A DNA stretch of 64,000 nucleotides from Alcanivorax jadensis T9 (GTDB lineage: Bacteria > Pseudomonadota > Gammaproteobacteria > Pseudomonadales > Alcanivoracaceae), in NCBI RefSeq assembly GCF_000756655.1, contig NZ_ARXU01000002.1, positions 248,001-312,000 on the forward strand, written 5' to 3'. The notes beneath the pieces are model-generated. The model was not told the origin of the DNA. It did no database searches and was given only the letters and a program-made list of their open reading frames with translations. The position numbers were made by a program, and so were the translations under genes. This document shows, piece by piece, positions 45,361 through 53,402 of the stretch (the first letter of the stretch is position 1; every line of letters starts with the position of its first letter).

Positions 45361-45966
45361 TTACTCGCTTTCGCTCAGGGTGCCCTTGGTGGACGGGGTA
45401 ATGCCGCTCATGCGCGGGTCCGGCTCCACCGCCATGCGCAGGGCACGGCCGAAGGCCTTGAACACGGTCTCTGCCTGGTGGTGGGCGTTCTTGCCACGCA
45501 GGTTATCGATGTGCAGGGTGATCATGGCGTGGTTCACCAGGCCCTGGAAGAATTCGTAGAACAGGTCCACGTCGAAGCCGCCGATGCTGCCCCGGGTAAA
45601 GTCCACGAACATTTCCAGGCCGGGACGGCCAGACAGGTCCAGCACCACGCGGGACAGGGCCTCATCCAGTGGCACATAGGCATGACCGTAACGGCGCACC
45701 CCTTTCTTGTCGCCAATCGCCTTGGTAAAGGCCTGGCCCAGGGTAATGCCGATGTCTTCCACCGTGTGGTGGGCATCGATGTGCAAATCCCCCTTGGCCT
45801 TGATCTCGATATCCACCAGACCATGGCGGGCCACCTGATCCAGCATGTGCTCCAGGAACGGCAGGCCGGTATCCAGTTTGCACTGGCCGGTGCCATCCAG
45901 ATTGATGGAGACCTGGATCTGGGTTTCCAGGGTGTTGCGCTCAACAGTGGCGCTGCGCTTGCTCAT
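45361..45966 (-). CDS. hisB: Imidazoleglycerol-phosphate dehydratase HisB (monofunctional)
   Basis: This metal-dependent enzyme makes imidazole acetol phosphate. The 201 residues contain [28 protein letters not shown] and, near the C-terminus, [26 protein letters not shown], the two metal-binding repeats. There is no N-terminal phosphatase domain, so HisN activity must be elsewhere. First gene of the his unit, nine bases before hisH. Confidence 0.97.
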   Translation of the reverse strand: MSKRSATVERNTLETQIQVSINLDGTGQCKLDTGLPFLEHMLDQVARHGLVDIEIKAKGDLHIDAHHTVEDIGITLGQAFTKAIGDKKGVRRYGHAYVPLDEALSRVVLDLSGRPGLEMFVDFTRGSIGGFDVDLFYEFFQGLVNHAMITLHIDNLRGKNAHHQAETVFKAFGRALRMAVEPDPRMSGITPSTKGTLSESE

Positions 45967-46046
45967 CTATATCTCCAGGGGTTACCCAGGGCAGTGGGCC
46001 GGTTATTATACGCACCCTGACAGAGCCTAACCAGCGGAGCAATTTC

Positions 46047-46364
46047 ATGCCGATCAGTGCTGAATCCCACCCTTTATCGTCGGAACAGGCCGCCACCTTC
46101 GATCAGGTGCTGCGCGATGACCCGCAATACCGGGAAAAACTGGACGCGGCAGTGGCCGCCGGCGACAAACGCCTGTTTGCCGCCCATTTCAACGGCAAGC
46201 GGGTGGCGGTGGCGTTGATAGAAGAAAACCGGCCCGAGCTGGACTGGGTGGTGGTGCACCCGGCCACCCGGGGCCGCGGGGTGGGCAAGGACTTTTTGCG
46301 GCTGATCGGCCAGCAACTGGGGGCAATTCTGGCTATGCCCCGGGAATGCGACCCAACACGCTGA
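46047..46364 (+). CDS. Small GNAT-family protein, PanZ-like
   Basis: This 105-residue protein of the acetyltransferase fold is divergent from hisB. LDWVVVHPATRGRGVGKDFLRLIGQQLG near residue 70 contains the acetyl-CoA pyrophosphate loop. The N-terminal part (FDQVLRDDPQYREKLDAAVAAGDKRLFAAHFNGKRVAVALIEE) fits the PanZ/PanM type, which regulates or matures aspartate decarboxylase. At 105 residues it is shorter than E. coli PanZ (about 127). No frameshift was evident to me. Confidence 0.7.
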   Translation: MPISAESHPLSSEQAATFDQVLRDDPQYREKLDAAVAAGDKRLFAAHFNGKRVAVALIEENRPELDWVVVHPATRGRGVGKDFLRLIGQQLGAILAMPRECDPTR

Positions 46365-46386
46365 TCAGTGACCCGGGCGGCAACGG

Positions 46387-48351
46387 TTACGCCCGCGGGG
46401 CCTGCATGTCCGAGAGAGGCAGGCGAATATGCAGGGTAAAGCCCTGCCCCGGCCCCGGGCTTTGCGCCCACAACTGGCCATCCACCTGCTCGATCATTAC
46501 CCGGGCCATGGCCAATGACAGACCGAAACCTTCCTCGTGGTGGCGCGAGCCCATCACGAAGAAGGGCTCAAGAATATGCTCAAGCTGCTCCGCCGTGGCG
46601 CCCTTGCCCTCATCCCGGATGCGAATCTCCGCGTACCCGCCTGGCACATCCACTTCACTGGAAATGTCCACGCTGCCGCCTTCAGCACTGAAACGCAGGG
46701 CATTATCCAGTCCAATGGACAACACTTCCTGCAGCTCGCCTTCACTGGCGTTGACCCGCAGGTTCGGTGATACACGATTGCGTACGGCAATGCCGCTCTG
46801 TTCAATCCGCCCGGCTTGCTCACGCAAAATCCCATCCAGCACCCACATGGGCTGGCAGTTACCCACCGGCGGCGGCTGATTGCGGTCTGACAAATCGAAA
46901 TAACGCAGCGAGGTGCTGACGATCCCGGTCAGCCGTCGCTGGCCCTTGCGTACCATGGCCCAGACATCCACATCCTGGTCACCCTGTGCATCCTGTCCCA
47001 GGGAGTCGGCGGCACCGATCCAGTTGATCGGTGTATTCAGCTCGTGGCTGATGTATTGCAGGAACATGGACTTGTCCCGGTTCATCTGCTCGATATCCGC
47101 CAGATGCCGCTCCAGATTCTGCTGCGCTTCAAGGGCCAACTGTTTGCGCTCGGTCTCCAGAAAGCGAATTCGGTCCCCAAGCGCCAGCGACAGCATGACT
47201 ACCACCCACAGAGCGCCAAAATGCGGCAGATAAGGTACGAACACGCTATAGGGCATAAGCCCCAGGTTGCCCATGGCGAACAGGAAGATAGTCAGCAGAA
47301 ACACCGACCAGGCCAGTACGTAGAGCCGCGCGACCCGAAACCCCTGCCGCCAGACCATCCAGCCCAGCCAGCTGAACAGCACGATGGTCATCAACGCAAT
47401 CACCGTGGAAAGGTGATAGGTCCAGGGGGGCTCCATGAGCCACTGCAGCACAAAGGCGCCGCCAACCATCATCAGGTAATGTTTTATCAGCCGATCATAG
47501 CGGGGAAAACGTTGCGCCAATTGCAGAAACTGGCGGGAATACAGGGCAAGGGCCAATGTAATCACATAGGTACTAAGCCAGAAGTATTCATTGATCTTGG
47601 GCGTTTCCGGCCACAGGTATTGCAAGCCAAAGCCGCTGACATTGATGTTGAAAAAAATTATCCCGCCCAGAAACATCACGAAGTGCAGATGCACATTGTC
47701 GCGCAGAGACAGGTAGAGCAGCAGGTTGTAGACCAGCATAATCACCAGGGAGCCGTAAAACAGGCCCTGCATCAATTGCTCAAGGTATGTGAACTCCACC
47801 AGCCCCTTGGCACTATAGAGCGCCGGCATCATGTTCAGGGCACCCTTGCCGCGCACCTTGAGGTAATACTCCTTCACCCCGGGATCGTCGGTTTCCAGGC
47901 CAAATACAAAGGCCCGATGCTTCATGGGCCGCTGGTCAAAGTTCCGAGTATCCCCCACTTCCAAAGCACGATAATTGCCCTCCCCGTCAGGCGCATAAAG
48001 AGTCAATTCATCAAGGATCGGATGACGCTCCACCAGAAACCAGCTTCCGTCCACACCGGTGGAATCCACGGCAATACGTAACCAGAAAGTGCTGCGGGTG
48101 AAGCCGAAGTTCAGGGTACTGCTTTCGCTGTTGCGAAAGCGGCTGGCAAACTGGTCACGGACCTGATCCAGAGTCCAGTCTCCCTCCGGATCTTCCAGTA
48201 TCTGCATGTACTCGCCCAGCAGCACTTTCTCCTTGGCATCAGCCAGTGCCACCGTCCTTCCCTGGGCAGCCGTGGCCAGGCCGCACCACACAAGCAGAAG
48301 CGTCAACACTGAAAATTGGAACTTTTGCAAAGGTCCTTCCCCTAAACTCAC
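46387..48351 (-). CDS. Sensor histidine kinase with 7TMR-DISM input
   Basis: This 654-residue membrane sensor kinase starts with a signal-like segment. The periplasmic extracellular sensing domain spans about 30-180 (STFWLRIAVDSTGVDGSWFLVERHPILDELTLY). Seven membrane helices at about 195-390 form the 7TMR-DISM block. A coiled linker leads to the phosphoacceptor motif FLQYISHELNTPINWIGA, and the ATPase domain has the N box (LDNALRFS) and GFGLSLAMARVM. No receiver or output domain is attached and no response regulator is adjacent. The ligand may be a carbohydrate, as in other DISM receptors. The start is taken as GTG; a later TTG is possible. Confidence 0.87.
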   Translation of the reverse strand: MSLGEGPLQKFQFSVLTLLLVWCGLATAAQGRTVALADAKEKVLLGEYMQILEDPEGDWTLDQVRDQFASRFRNSESSTLNFGFTRSTFWLRIAVDSTGVDGSWFLVERHPILDELTLYAPDGEGNYRALEVGDTRNFDQRPMKHRAFVFGLETDDPGVKEYYLKVRGKGALNMMPALYSAKGLVEFTYLEQLMQGLFYGSLVIMLVYNLLLYLSLRDNVHLHFVMFLGGIIFFNINVSGFGLQYLWPETPKINEYFWLSTYVITLALALYSRQFLQLAQRFPRYDRLIKHYLMMVGGAFVLQWLMEPPWTYHLSTVIALMTIVLFSWLGWMVWRQGFRVARLYVLAWSVFLLTIFLFAMGNLGLMPYSVFVPYLPHFGALWVVVMLSLALGDRIRFLETERKQLALEAQQNLERHLADIEQMNRDKSMFLQYISHELNTPINWIGAADSLGQDAQGDQDVDVWAMVRKGQRRLTGIVSTSLRYFDLSDRNQPPPVGNCQPMWVLDGILREQAGRIEQSGIAVRNRVSPNLRVNASEGELQEVLSIGLDNALRFSAEGGSVDISSEVDVPGGYAEIRIRDEGKGATAEQLEHILEPFFVMGSRHHEEGFGLSLAMARVMIEQVDGQLWAQSPGPGQGFTLHIRLPLSDMQAPRA

Positions 48352-48370
48352 ACGATCAATGCTAAGTTAT

Positions 48371-48397
48371 CAGTCAGTCATTTCTGACTGGTATAAT
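48371..48397 (+). promoter_or_regulatory. Promoter with overlapping palindrome upstream of the AsmA gene
   Basis: A palindrome of seven-base arms (CAGTCAG / CTGACTG, six-base spacer) at 48371-48390 lies just before TATAAT at 48392-48397, between the divergent kinase and AsmA genes. A regulator bound here would cover the -35 to -10 spacer. The -35 itself is weak. Confidence 0.5.
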
Positions 48398-48431
48398 CCG
48401 GGTCCATCGTCCAACACGCAAGGAGAGCTCC

Positions 48432-50642
48432 ATGGGACGCTTGATAAAAATTTTGCTGATCACAATTTTTGCCATCATTCTGCTATTGGCTATCGCGGTT
48501 TTTGTGATCACACAGGTGATTGATCCCAACGAGTTCAAACCGGAAATTGAAAAACAGGCCAGGGAGCAGGCCAATCTGACTCTGGATATCCAGGGCGACC
48601 TGGCATGGCAATTCTGGCCATCGCTGGGCGTCAGCCTGGGCCGCACCGAGGCCCGCATCGCGGATGAGGAGGAGCTGTTTGCCGCTCTCAACGCGGCCAG
48701 CGTCAGTGTTGCAGTACTTCCCCTGCTGTACGGTCAGGTGGAGATGGACGGCATCACGCTGGCAGGCCTGGATGTAAACCTGATCGAGGAGCCGGATGGC
48801 GCCAACTGGGAGCAGATCGGCCCGCAAACTGCGGCGGAAGAAACGCCGGAGGAGGCAACCACCGCCGCTGACGAAGAAGGCAGCAGCAGCCTGGATATTC
48901 CCCTTACCATTCCCAGCGTGGCCGTCACCGACGGCAAGGTGCGCTATCGCAACACCAGCGACGGCACCGACATCGTGGTAGAGCATTTCAACCTGAACGC
49001 CCAGGACGTCAATCTGGATGAGGCTTTCCCACTGCAGATGTCACTGCGTTATCAGGACCAGAGCGACATGCGGGTGGACCTGAATCTGGACACCACTCTC
49101 ACCACCGATCTGGATGCCAACCACTTCATCCTTGACCCGATGACCCTGGACGCCAACATCGCCGGCGCCACCACCATGCCAGTGGATGTGCACCTGGAAC
49201 AGAAGCTCGACGTGAACCTCAACGAGGACACCGTCTCTATCAAGGATCTGCTGCTCACCGCCGCTGGCACCGAAACCCGCGGCAACATCGACATCGCCGC
49301 CCTCACTGGCGACATGCAGCTCAGCGGTAATCTGTCCACCGCCCCCTTTGACGCCAACAAGGTACTGGAAGCCATCGGCGAAGCCCCCATCGAGACCACC
49401 GACAGCAAGGCGCTCAGCAACATCGCCATGGAGACCACTCTGGCCGGCGAGCCCGGCAGCGTCATGGCCAACCCGCTGAAGATCACGCTGGACAGCAGCA
49501 CTCTCAGCGGCAGCGCCGGCCTGGCCAGCCTGGAAAGCGGCAAGATCATTTTTGACCTGGCGCTGGACCAGATCACCCTGGACGGCTACATGCCGCCATC
49601 CTTGGATGAGCCGGCCACCGCTGCTGCCGGCGGCGGCAAGGACGGCGGCACCGCCAACCTGTCCACCGCGGAACTGATTCCGGTAGAAGCTCTCCGCCCC
49701 CTTGTCATGGATGGCAAACTGCGCATCGGCAGCCTGAAGTACGACACCATCGACGCGAGCAATCTGAAATTTGCAGTCACTGCCAACAACGGCATCCTGC
49801 AGCTCACTGAAGCCCGCGGCGACACTCTCGGTGGCAGCTTCAGCGCCAAAGGGAAGCTGGATGCGTCCGGCAACACTCCACGCATCACCGCCAGCAACAC
49901 CGTGACCAGCATGCAGATCCAGCCACTTGTACAACTGGCGCTGGAAGACGACCTGGCCAAGGGCATTTTCGCCATGAGCGGCAGCTACAGCGCCAGCGGA
50001 AATAGTGAAAAAGCACTGATGGATTCCGCAAAAGGCACTATCGACATGTCACTGGCCGATGCCACCGTGCGCGGCCTCAACCTTTACCAGACCCTGGTCG
50101 GCGGCGTAAACGATATGCTTGGCCAGTTCCAGGGCCTGGCCACAGCACTGATCCCCAATCAGGAATCCGGCAAGCTGCCCAGCGCCCTGTCCGAAGACAC
50201 CAAGATCGTGGACCTGACCACCAAGGCGCGTCTGGACAAGAACGTGGCCTACCTGGACAGCCTGAATGCGGTACTCAGCAAAGGTGAGATCACCGGTAAC
50301 GGCTGGATGAATATCCTCAATCAGGATTTCGACCTGAAAATCGGCATGCAGTCCCCGGAACTGGGTACCTCCAAGTACCTGGAAGGCACCACCTGGCCGC
50401 TGCGCTGTGAAGGCAATCTGGGCGGCAGCCCCGCCAAATGGTGTGGCCCGGACAAATCCGGCTTCAAGGACATTGGCAAGCAAGTGGCCGCCAAAGCCGC
50501 TCAGCAAAAGATCAAGGACAAGCTGGGCATCGACGGCGAAGGCGACACCGCCGAGGAAGTGATCAAGGATGCCGCCAAGAAAAAGGCCAAGGAAGAAGTG
50601 GACAAACAGCTCAAGGATGGCCTGAAAAAGTTGTTTAACTAA
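48432..50642 (+). CDS. AsmA family protein
   Basis: This 736-residue inner-membrane-anchored periplasmic protein has one helix at about 5-27 (ILLITIFAIILLLAIAVFVITQVIDPNEF). ITLDIQGDLAWQFWPSLGVSLGRTEARI is the AsmA N-terminal signature. The middle is long and repetitive with beta strands rich in T, L, D and N, and the C-terminal TKARLDKNVAYLDSLNAVLSKGEITGNGWMNI is the AsmA-2 block. It ends in a Lys-rich helical tail (KKKAKEEVDKQLKDGLKKLFN). AsmA-like proteins are proposed lipid-transfer bridges in the envelope. Specific function not assigned. Confidence 0.88.
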   Translation: MGRLIKILLITIFAIILLLAIAVFVITQVIDPNEFKPEIEKQAREQANLTLDIQGDLAWQFWPSLGVSLGRTEARIADEEELFAALNAASVSVAVLPLLYGQVEMDGITLAGLDVNLIEEPDGANWEQIGPQTAAEETPEEATTAADEEGSSSLDIPLTIPSVAVTDGKVRYRNTSDGTDIVVEHFNLNAQDVNLDEAFPLQMSLRYQDQSDMRVDLNLDTTLTTDLDANHFILDPMTLDANIAGATTMPVDVHLEQKLDVNLNEDTVSIKDLLLTAAGTETRGNIDIAALTGDMQLSGNLSTAPFDANKVLEAIGEAPIETTDSKALSNIAMETTLAGEPGSVMANPLKITLDSSTLSGSAGLASLESGKIIFDLALDQITLDGYMPPSLDEPATAAAGGGKDGGTANLSTAELIPVEALRPLVMDGKLRIGSLKYDTIDASNLKFAVTANNGILQLTEARGDTLGGSFSAKGKLDASGNTPRITASNTVTSMQIQPLVQLALEDDLAKGIFAMSGSYSASGNSEKALMDSAKGTIDMSLADATVRGLNLYQTLVGGVNDMLGQFQGLATALIPNQESGKLPSALSEDTKIVDLTTKARLDKNVAYLDSLNAVLSKGEITGNGWMNILNQDFDLKIGMQSPELGTSKYLEGTTWPLRCEGNLGGSPAKWCGPDKSGFKDIGKQVAAKAAQQKIKDKLGIDGEGDTAEEVIKDAAKKKAKEEVDKQLKDGLKKLFN

Positions 50643-50727
50643 CGCCACACGCGGCACGCCTCACGCTACACGCCACGCCGGCTTCGTCACCGGCGCAAGG
50701 CGTGAAGCGTGTTGCATGCCTGCGTCT
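50643..50727. repeat. Heptamer array ACGCNNC with inverted partner and hairpin
   Basis: Right after the AsmA stop come five 7-bp units of pattern ACGCNNC (ACGCCAC, ACGCGGC, ACGCCTC, ACGCTAC, ACGCCAC). A hairpin, CGCCGG with CCGGCG around an eight-base loop, follows. An inverted set then appears (AGGCGTGAAGCGTGT). The same arm-hairpin-arm plan is seen in the elements at 23.3 and 37.2 kb, with a different unit. Confidence 0.78.
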
Positions 50728-50747
50728 TCACAGGTACAACTCGCCAC

Positions 50748-51827
50748 ATGCGCAGTCCTTCACCGATCCCCCCCTCCACCGTCAGCGATGCCGTGCTCGC
50801 CTGGTACGACCAATACGGTCGCCAGAGTCTGCCCTGGCAGCACCCCCGCACACCCTATCAGGTGTGGGTTTCGGAAATCATGCTACAGCAGACCCAGGTC
50901 ACCACGGTCATCCCCTACTTCCAGCGGTTCATGGAACGTTTTCCGGATGTACACAGCCTGGCCAGCGCCGCCCAAGATGAAGTTCTGCACCTGTGGACCG
51001 GCCTGGGCTACTACGCCCGCGCCCGTAACCTGCACAAGTGCGCGCAAACGCTGGTGGCGGAACATGCGGGCGACTTCCCGCATACCGTGGAGGAAGTCGC
51101 TGCCCTGTCCGGCATCGGTCGCTCCACCGCCGGCGCTATTCTTGCCCAGAGCCGAGGGATCCGTGCCGCCATTCTCGACGGCAACGTGAAACGGGTACTG
51201 GCGCGTCTGCATGCAGTGGAAGGCTGGCCCGGCAAGAAACCGGTGGAAAACCGCCTGTGGGAACTGGCAGAACATTACACCCCTCACCAGCGATTGGCAG
51301 ACTACACCCAGGCCATGATGGATCTCGGCGCCACCGTCTGCACCAGGGGCACGCCCAATTGCAGCGCCTGCCCGATACAGCCCCACTGCCAGGCCCACGC
51401 CAATGGCAATCCGCAGGACTATCCCGGACGCAAACCGAAAAAAACAGTGCCGGTGCGCACCACCGTGATGCTGATCCTGCGAGATACACAAGGCCGGGTG
51501 TGGCTGGAACCCCGGCCATCATCTGGCATCTGGGGTGGCCTGTGGTGCTTCCCGCAGACAGATGATGTCGATCTTTTCGACGAAGCTCTGGCCCAGCGAG
51601 CGCTCAGCACCAGTGACACACCACAGCCCCTGCCAGGCTTTCGTCATACCTTCAGCCATTTCCATCTGGATATCACGCCGCTGGAGGTCCGGGTACACAC
51701 CGTCGGCACCCGAGACAGCAACGGCCGCTGGGTGGACCCGGCAGCCCCGGGCGAATTGGGGCTGGCCGCCCCGGTCAAAAAACTGTTGAGCCGGCTCGAC
51801 CATCCACAGCAGACGAGCATGTTATAG
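50748..51827 (+). CDS. mutY: A/G-specific adenine DNA glycosylase MutY
   Basis: MutY removes adenine mispaired with 8-oxoguanine. The 359 residues contain [11 protein letters not shown] with E43, the helix-hairpin-helix [13 protein letters not shown] and the catalytic Asp in ILDGNVKRV. The [4Fe-4S] cluster is bound by C-x6-C-x2-C-x5-C in [17 protein letters not shown]. The C-terminal NUDIX-like domain contacts the oxidised base. The frame is open from TTG 50709 in the repeat, but MRSPSPIPP at 50748 is chosen. It precedes yggX, as in E. coli. Confidence 0.96.
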   Translation: MRSPSPIPPSTVSDAVLAWYDQYGRQSLPWQHPRTPYQVWVSEIMLQQTQVTTVIPYFQRFMERFPDVHSLASAAQDEVLHLWTGLGYYARARNLHKCAQTLVAEHAGDFPHTVEEVAALSGIGRSTAGAILAQSRGIRAAILDGNVKRVLARLHAVEGWPGKKPVENRLWELAEHYTPHQRLADYTQAMMDLGATVCTRGTPNCSACPIQPHCQAHANGNPQDYPGRKPKKTVPVRTTVMLILRDTQGRVWLEPRPSSGIWGGLWCFPQTDDVDLFDEALAQRALSTSDTPQPLPGFRHTFSHFHLDITPLEVRVHTVGTRDSNGRWVDPAAPGELGLAAPVKKLLSRLDHPQQTSML

Positions 51828-51861
51828 TCCCGCCATACCCATTCCGCACCATGGAGACGTT

Positions 51862-52146
51862 ATGAGTCGCACGGTTTTCTGCCGCAAATACCAGAGCGAA
51901 CTGGAAGGCCTGGACCGCCCCCCCTTCCCCGGCCCCAAGGGGCAGGACATCTTCGATAATGTATCGCGCAAGGCCTGGCAGGAGTGGCTCCACGAGCAGA
52001 CCATGCTGATCAACGAAAAACACCTGAACGTGATGGACCCACAGGCAAAAGGGTTTCTGGACGAACAGCGCGATCGTTTTTTGAACAACGAAAACTACGA
52101 AAAAGCCGAGGGTTACGTTCCCCCTGCTCACGATGCGAACAAATAG
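51862..52146 (+). CDS. yggX: Fe(2+)-trafficking protein YggX
   Basis: This small oxidative-stress protein is thought to shuttle iron and protect Fe-S clusters. It has 94 residues. [28 protein letters not shown] is the full N-terminal signature with Cys7, and ISDNVS-like [22 protein letters not shown] follows. The 34-bp gap to mutY and shared direction suggest one unit, as in enterics. Confidence 0.97.
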   Translation: MSRTVFCRKYQSELEGLDRPPFPGPKGQDIFDNVSRKAWQEWLHEQTMLINEKHLNVMDPQAKGFLDEQRDRFLNNENYEKAEGYVPPAHDANK

Positions 52147-52157
52147 CCGCTGATCAC

Positions 52158-52186
52158 TTGACGCCTCCGGCTCGAGCCGCTTTAAT
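52158..52186 (+). promoter_or_regulatory. Sigma-70 promoter of tRNA-Phe
   Basis: TTGACG at 52158-52163 and TTTAAT at 52181-52186 are separated by 17 bp, 14 bp before the tRNA. The GC-rich ACGCGCCC downstream of the -10 is typical of stringently controlled stable-RNA promoters. Confidence 0.82.
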
Positions 52187-52199
52187 ACGCGCCCTGATT

Positions 52200-52275
52200 G
52201 CCCGGATAGCTCAGTCGGTAGAGCAGGGGATTGAAAATCCCCGTGTCGGTGGTTCGATTCCGCCTCCGGGCACCA
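52200..52275 (+). tRNA. tRNA-Phe (anticodon GAA)
   Basis: The 76-nucleotide tRNA has all stems intact. The acceptor GCCCGGA pairs with TCCGGGC and CCA is encoded. The anticodon loop is ATTGAAAAT with anticodon GAA, and the T arm reads GGTTCGATTCC. A strong promoter lies upstream and a terminator follows within 7 bp. No integrase or repeated 3' end was seen nearby, so it does not appear to be an occupied integration site. Confidence 0.97.
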
Positions 52276-52281
52276 TCTTGA

Positions 52282-52314
52282 GAAGCCCCGCTCAAACGAG
52301 CGGGGCTTTTTTTA
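52282..52314 (+). terminator. Intrinsic terminator of tRNA-Phe
   Basis: AAGCCCCGCTC pairs with GAGCGGGGCTT around an AAAC loop, followed by seven T residues. Confidence 0.94.
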
Positions 52315-52402
52315 TGCTGCAGAATCGCCTGCCCCGCCCAAGGGCTACCACTCCTATCGGCTTCCCCCTTATCCTGACACTGCACTCACCGCAGGACAGC
52401 CC

Positions 52403-53197
52403 ATGAAGACACGCCTCCTTCTGCTTGCCACCCTGATACTGATCAGCGGCTGCGACAAGACTCCAACCGGTCGCGACCAATTAGCGCTGGTACCCGGGTC
52501 GATGATGGCCCAGTTTGGCAGCCAGGCCTTCCTGCAGATGCAGCAACAGATTCCGGCCAGCGAGAATACGACCCGTAATGCCCGTGTGCAGTGCATCGCC
52601 AGGGAAATCCTGCTGGAAGTGGGCAATCGCTTTCCCGGCACCCCCATGCCGGACACCTGGGAAATCGTGCTGTTTGATGACCCCACGCCCAACGCCTTCG
52701 CCCTGCCTGGCGGCAAGATTGGCGTGAACCAGGGTTTGCTGGACGTGGCCGACAACGACGCCCAACTGGCCGCAGTCATCGGCCACGAGGTGGCCCATGT
52801 GCTGGCTCGCCACGGTAATGAGCGCCTGACCCAGGAACTGGGTATCAAGGCGGTATTGTTACTGGTGGGGTTATTCAGCGAGGGGGACGGTGATAGTGAA
52901 CGAATCATCCAGGCACTGGGACTTGGCGCCCATCTGGGCATTGCCCTGCCCTTCAGCCGTGCCCATGAGGAAGAAGCCGATGTAATGGGACTGGAGTTGA
53001 TGGCCAGTGCCGGTTTCGATCCGCGAGAGAGCACCCAGCTGTGGCGCAATATGGCCGCCGCGGGGGACGGGCAACCGCTGGAGTTCCTTTCTACCCACCC
53101 AAACCATGAATCGCGGATCGAGGCACTGGAACAGCGGATGGACGCAGCGCTGCCACTGTATCAGCGCACCACTCCGGTGGATTGCGGGAGCCCGTGA
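52403..53197 (+). CDS. M48 family metalloprotease, lipoprotein
   Basis: This 264-residue envelope zinc protease has the lipobox ISGC with Cys17. The metal site is HEVAH at 128-132 (VIGHEVAHVLARHGNERL) with the third ligand expected in AHEEEADVMGLELM near residue 195. LSTHPNHESRIEALE near the C-terminus is typical of the LoiP/BepA-like group. It lacks TPR repeats, so it is nearer LoiP than BepA. Likely role in outer-membrane protein quality control. A REP pair follows. Confidence 0.88.
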   Translation: MKTRLLLLATLILISGCDKTPTGRDQLALVPGSMMAQFGSQAFLQMQQQIPASENTTRNARVQCIAREILLEVGNRFPGTPMPDTWEIVLFDDPTPNAFALPGGKIGVNQGLLDVADNDAQLAAVIGHEVAHVLARHGNERLTQELGIKAVLLLVGLFSEGDGDSERIIQALGLGAHLGIALPFSRAHEEEADVMGLELMASAGFDPRESTQLWRNMAAAGDGQPLEFLSTHPNHESRIEALEQRMDAALPLYQRTTPVDCGSP

Positions 53198-53241
53198 GTC
53201 TTGCCGTAGGAACGCTCCGTGACATCTACAAAGCCCCTGTA

Positions 53242-53349
53242 GGAGTTCCTCTTGAGGGACGAATCCGAGCCTGAGCGAGGAAGCATGCTCCTGATCGCCC
53301 TACGGCGATGTCCACGCTGATGCGTGGTTCGTCCCTCAAGAGGAACTCC
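53242..53349. repeat. REP pair flanking two further hairpins
   Basis: The outer units GGAGTTCCTCTTGAGGGACG(AA) at 53242-53263 and 53328-53349 are perfect 22-bp inverted copies. Between them lie ATCGCC/GGCGAT and CCACGC/GCGTGG hairpins. The unit follows the same TAGGAG...CTTGAGG...CGAA plan as the REP at 56080-56103. Located between convergent M48 and monooxygenase genes. Confidence 0.88.
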
Positions 53350-53402
53350 CGGCATAAACGTGTGACTAGCGCCGCCAGCGACACGCCTACGGATAGGCCA
53401 GC

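Noticed and set aside
46047-46364. Frameshifted PanZ-like gene
   Set aside because: The protein is short, but I found no alternative frame that continues a GNAT-like sequence, so a frameshift is not supported.
52200-52314. tRNA-Phe as an integration site of a genomic island
   Set aside because: No integrase, no repeated tRNA 3' end and no change of gene character downstream; the following genes are ordinary core genes.
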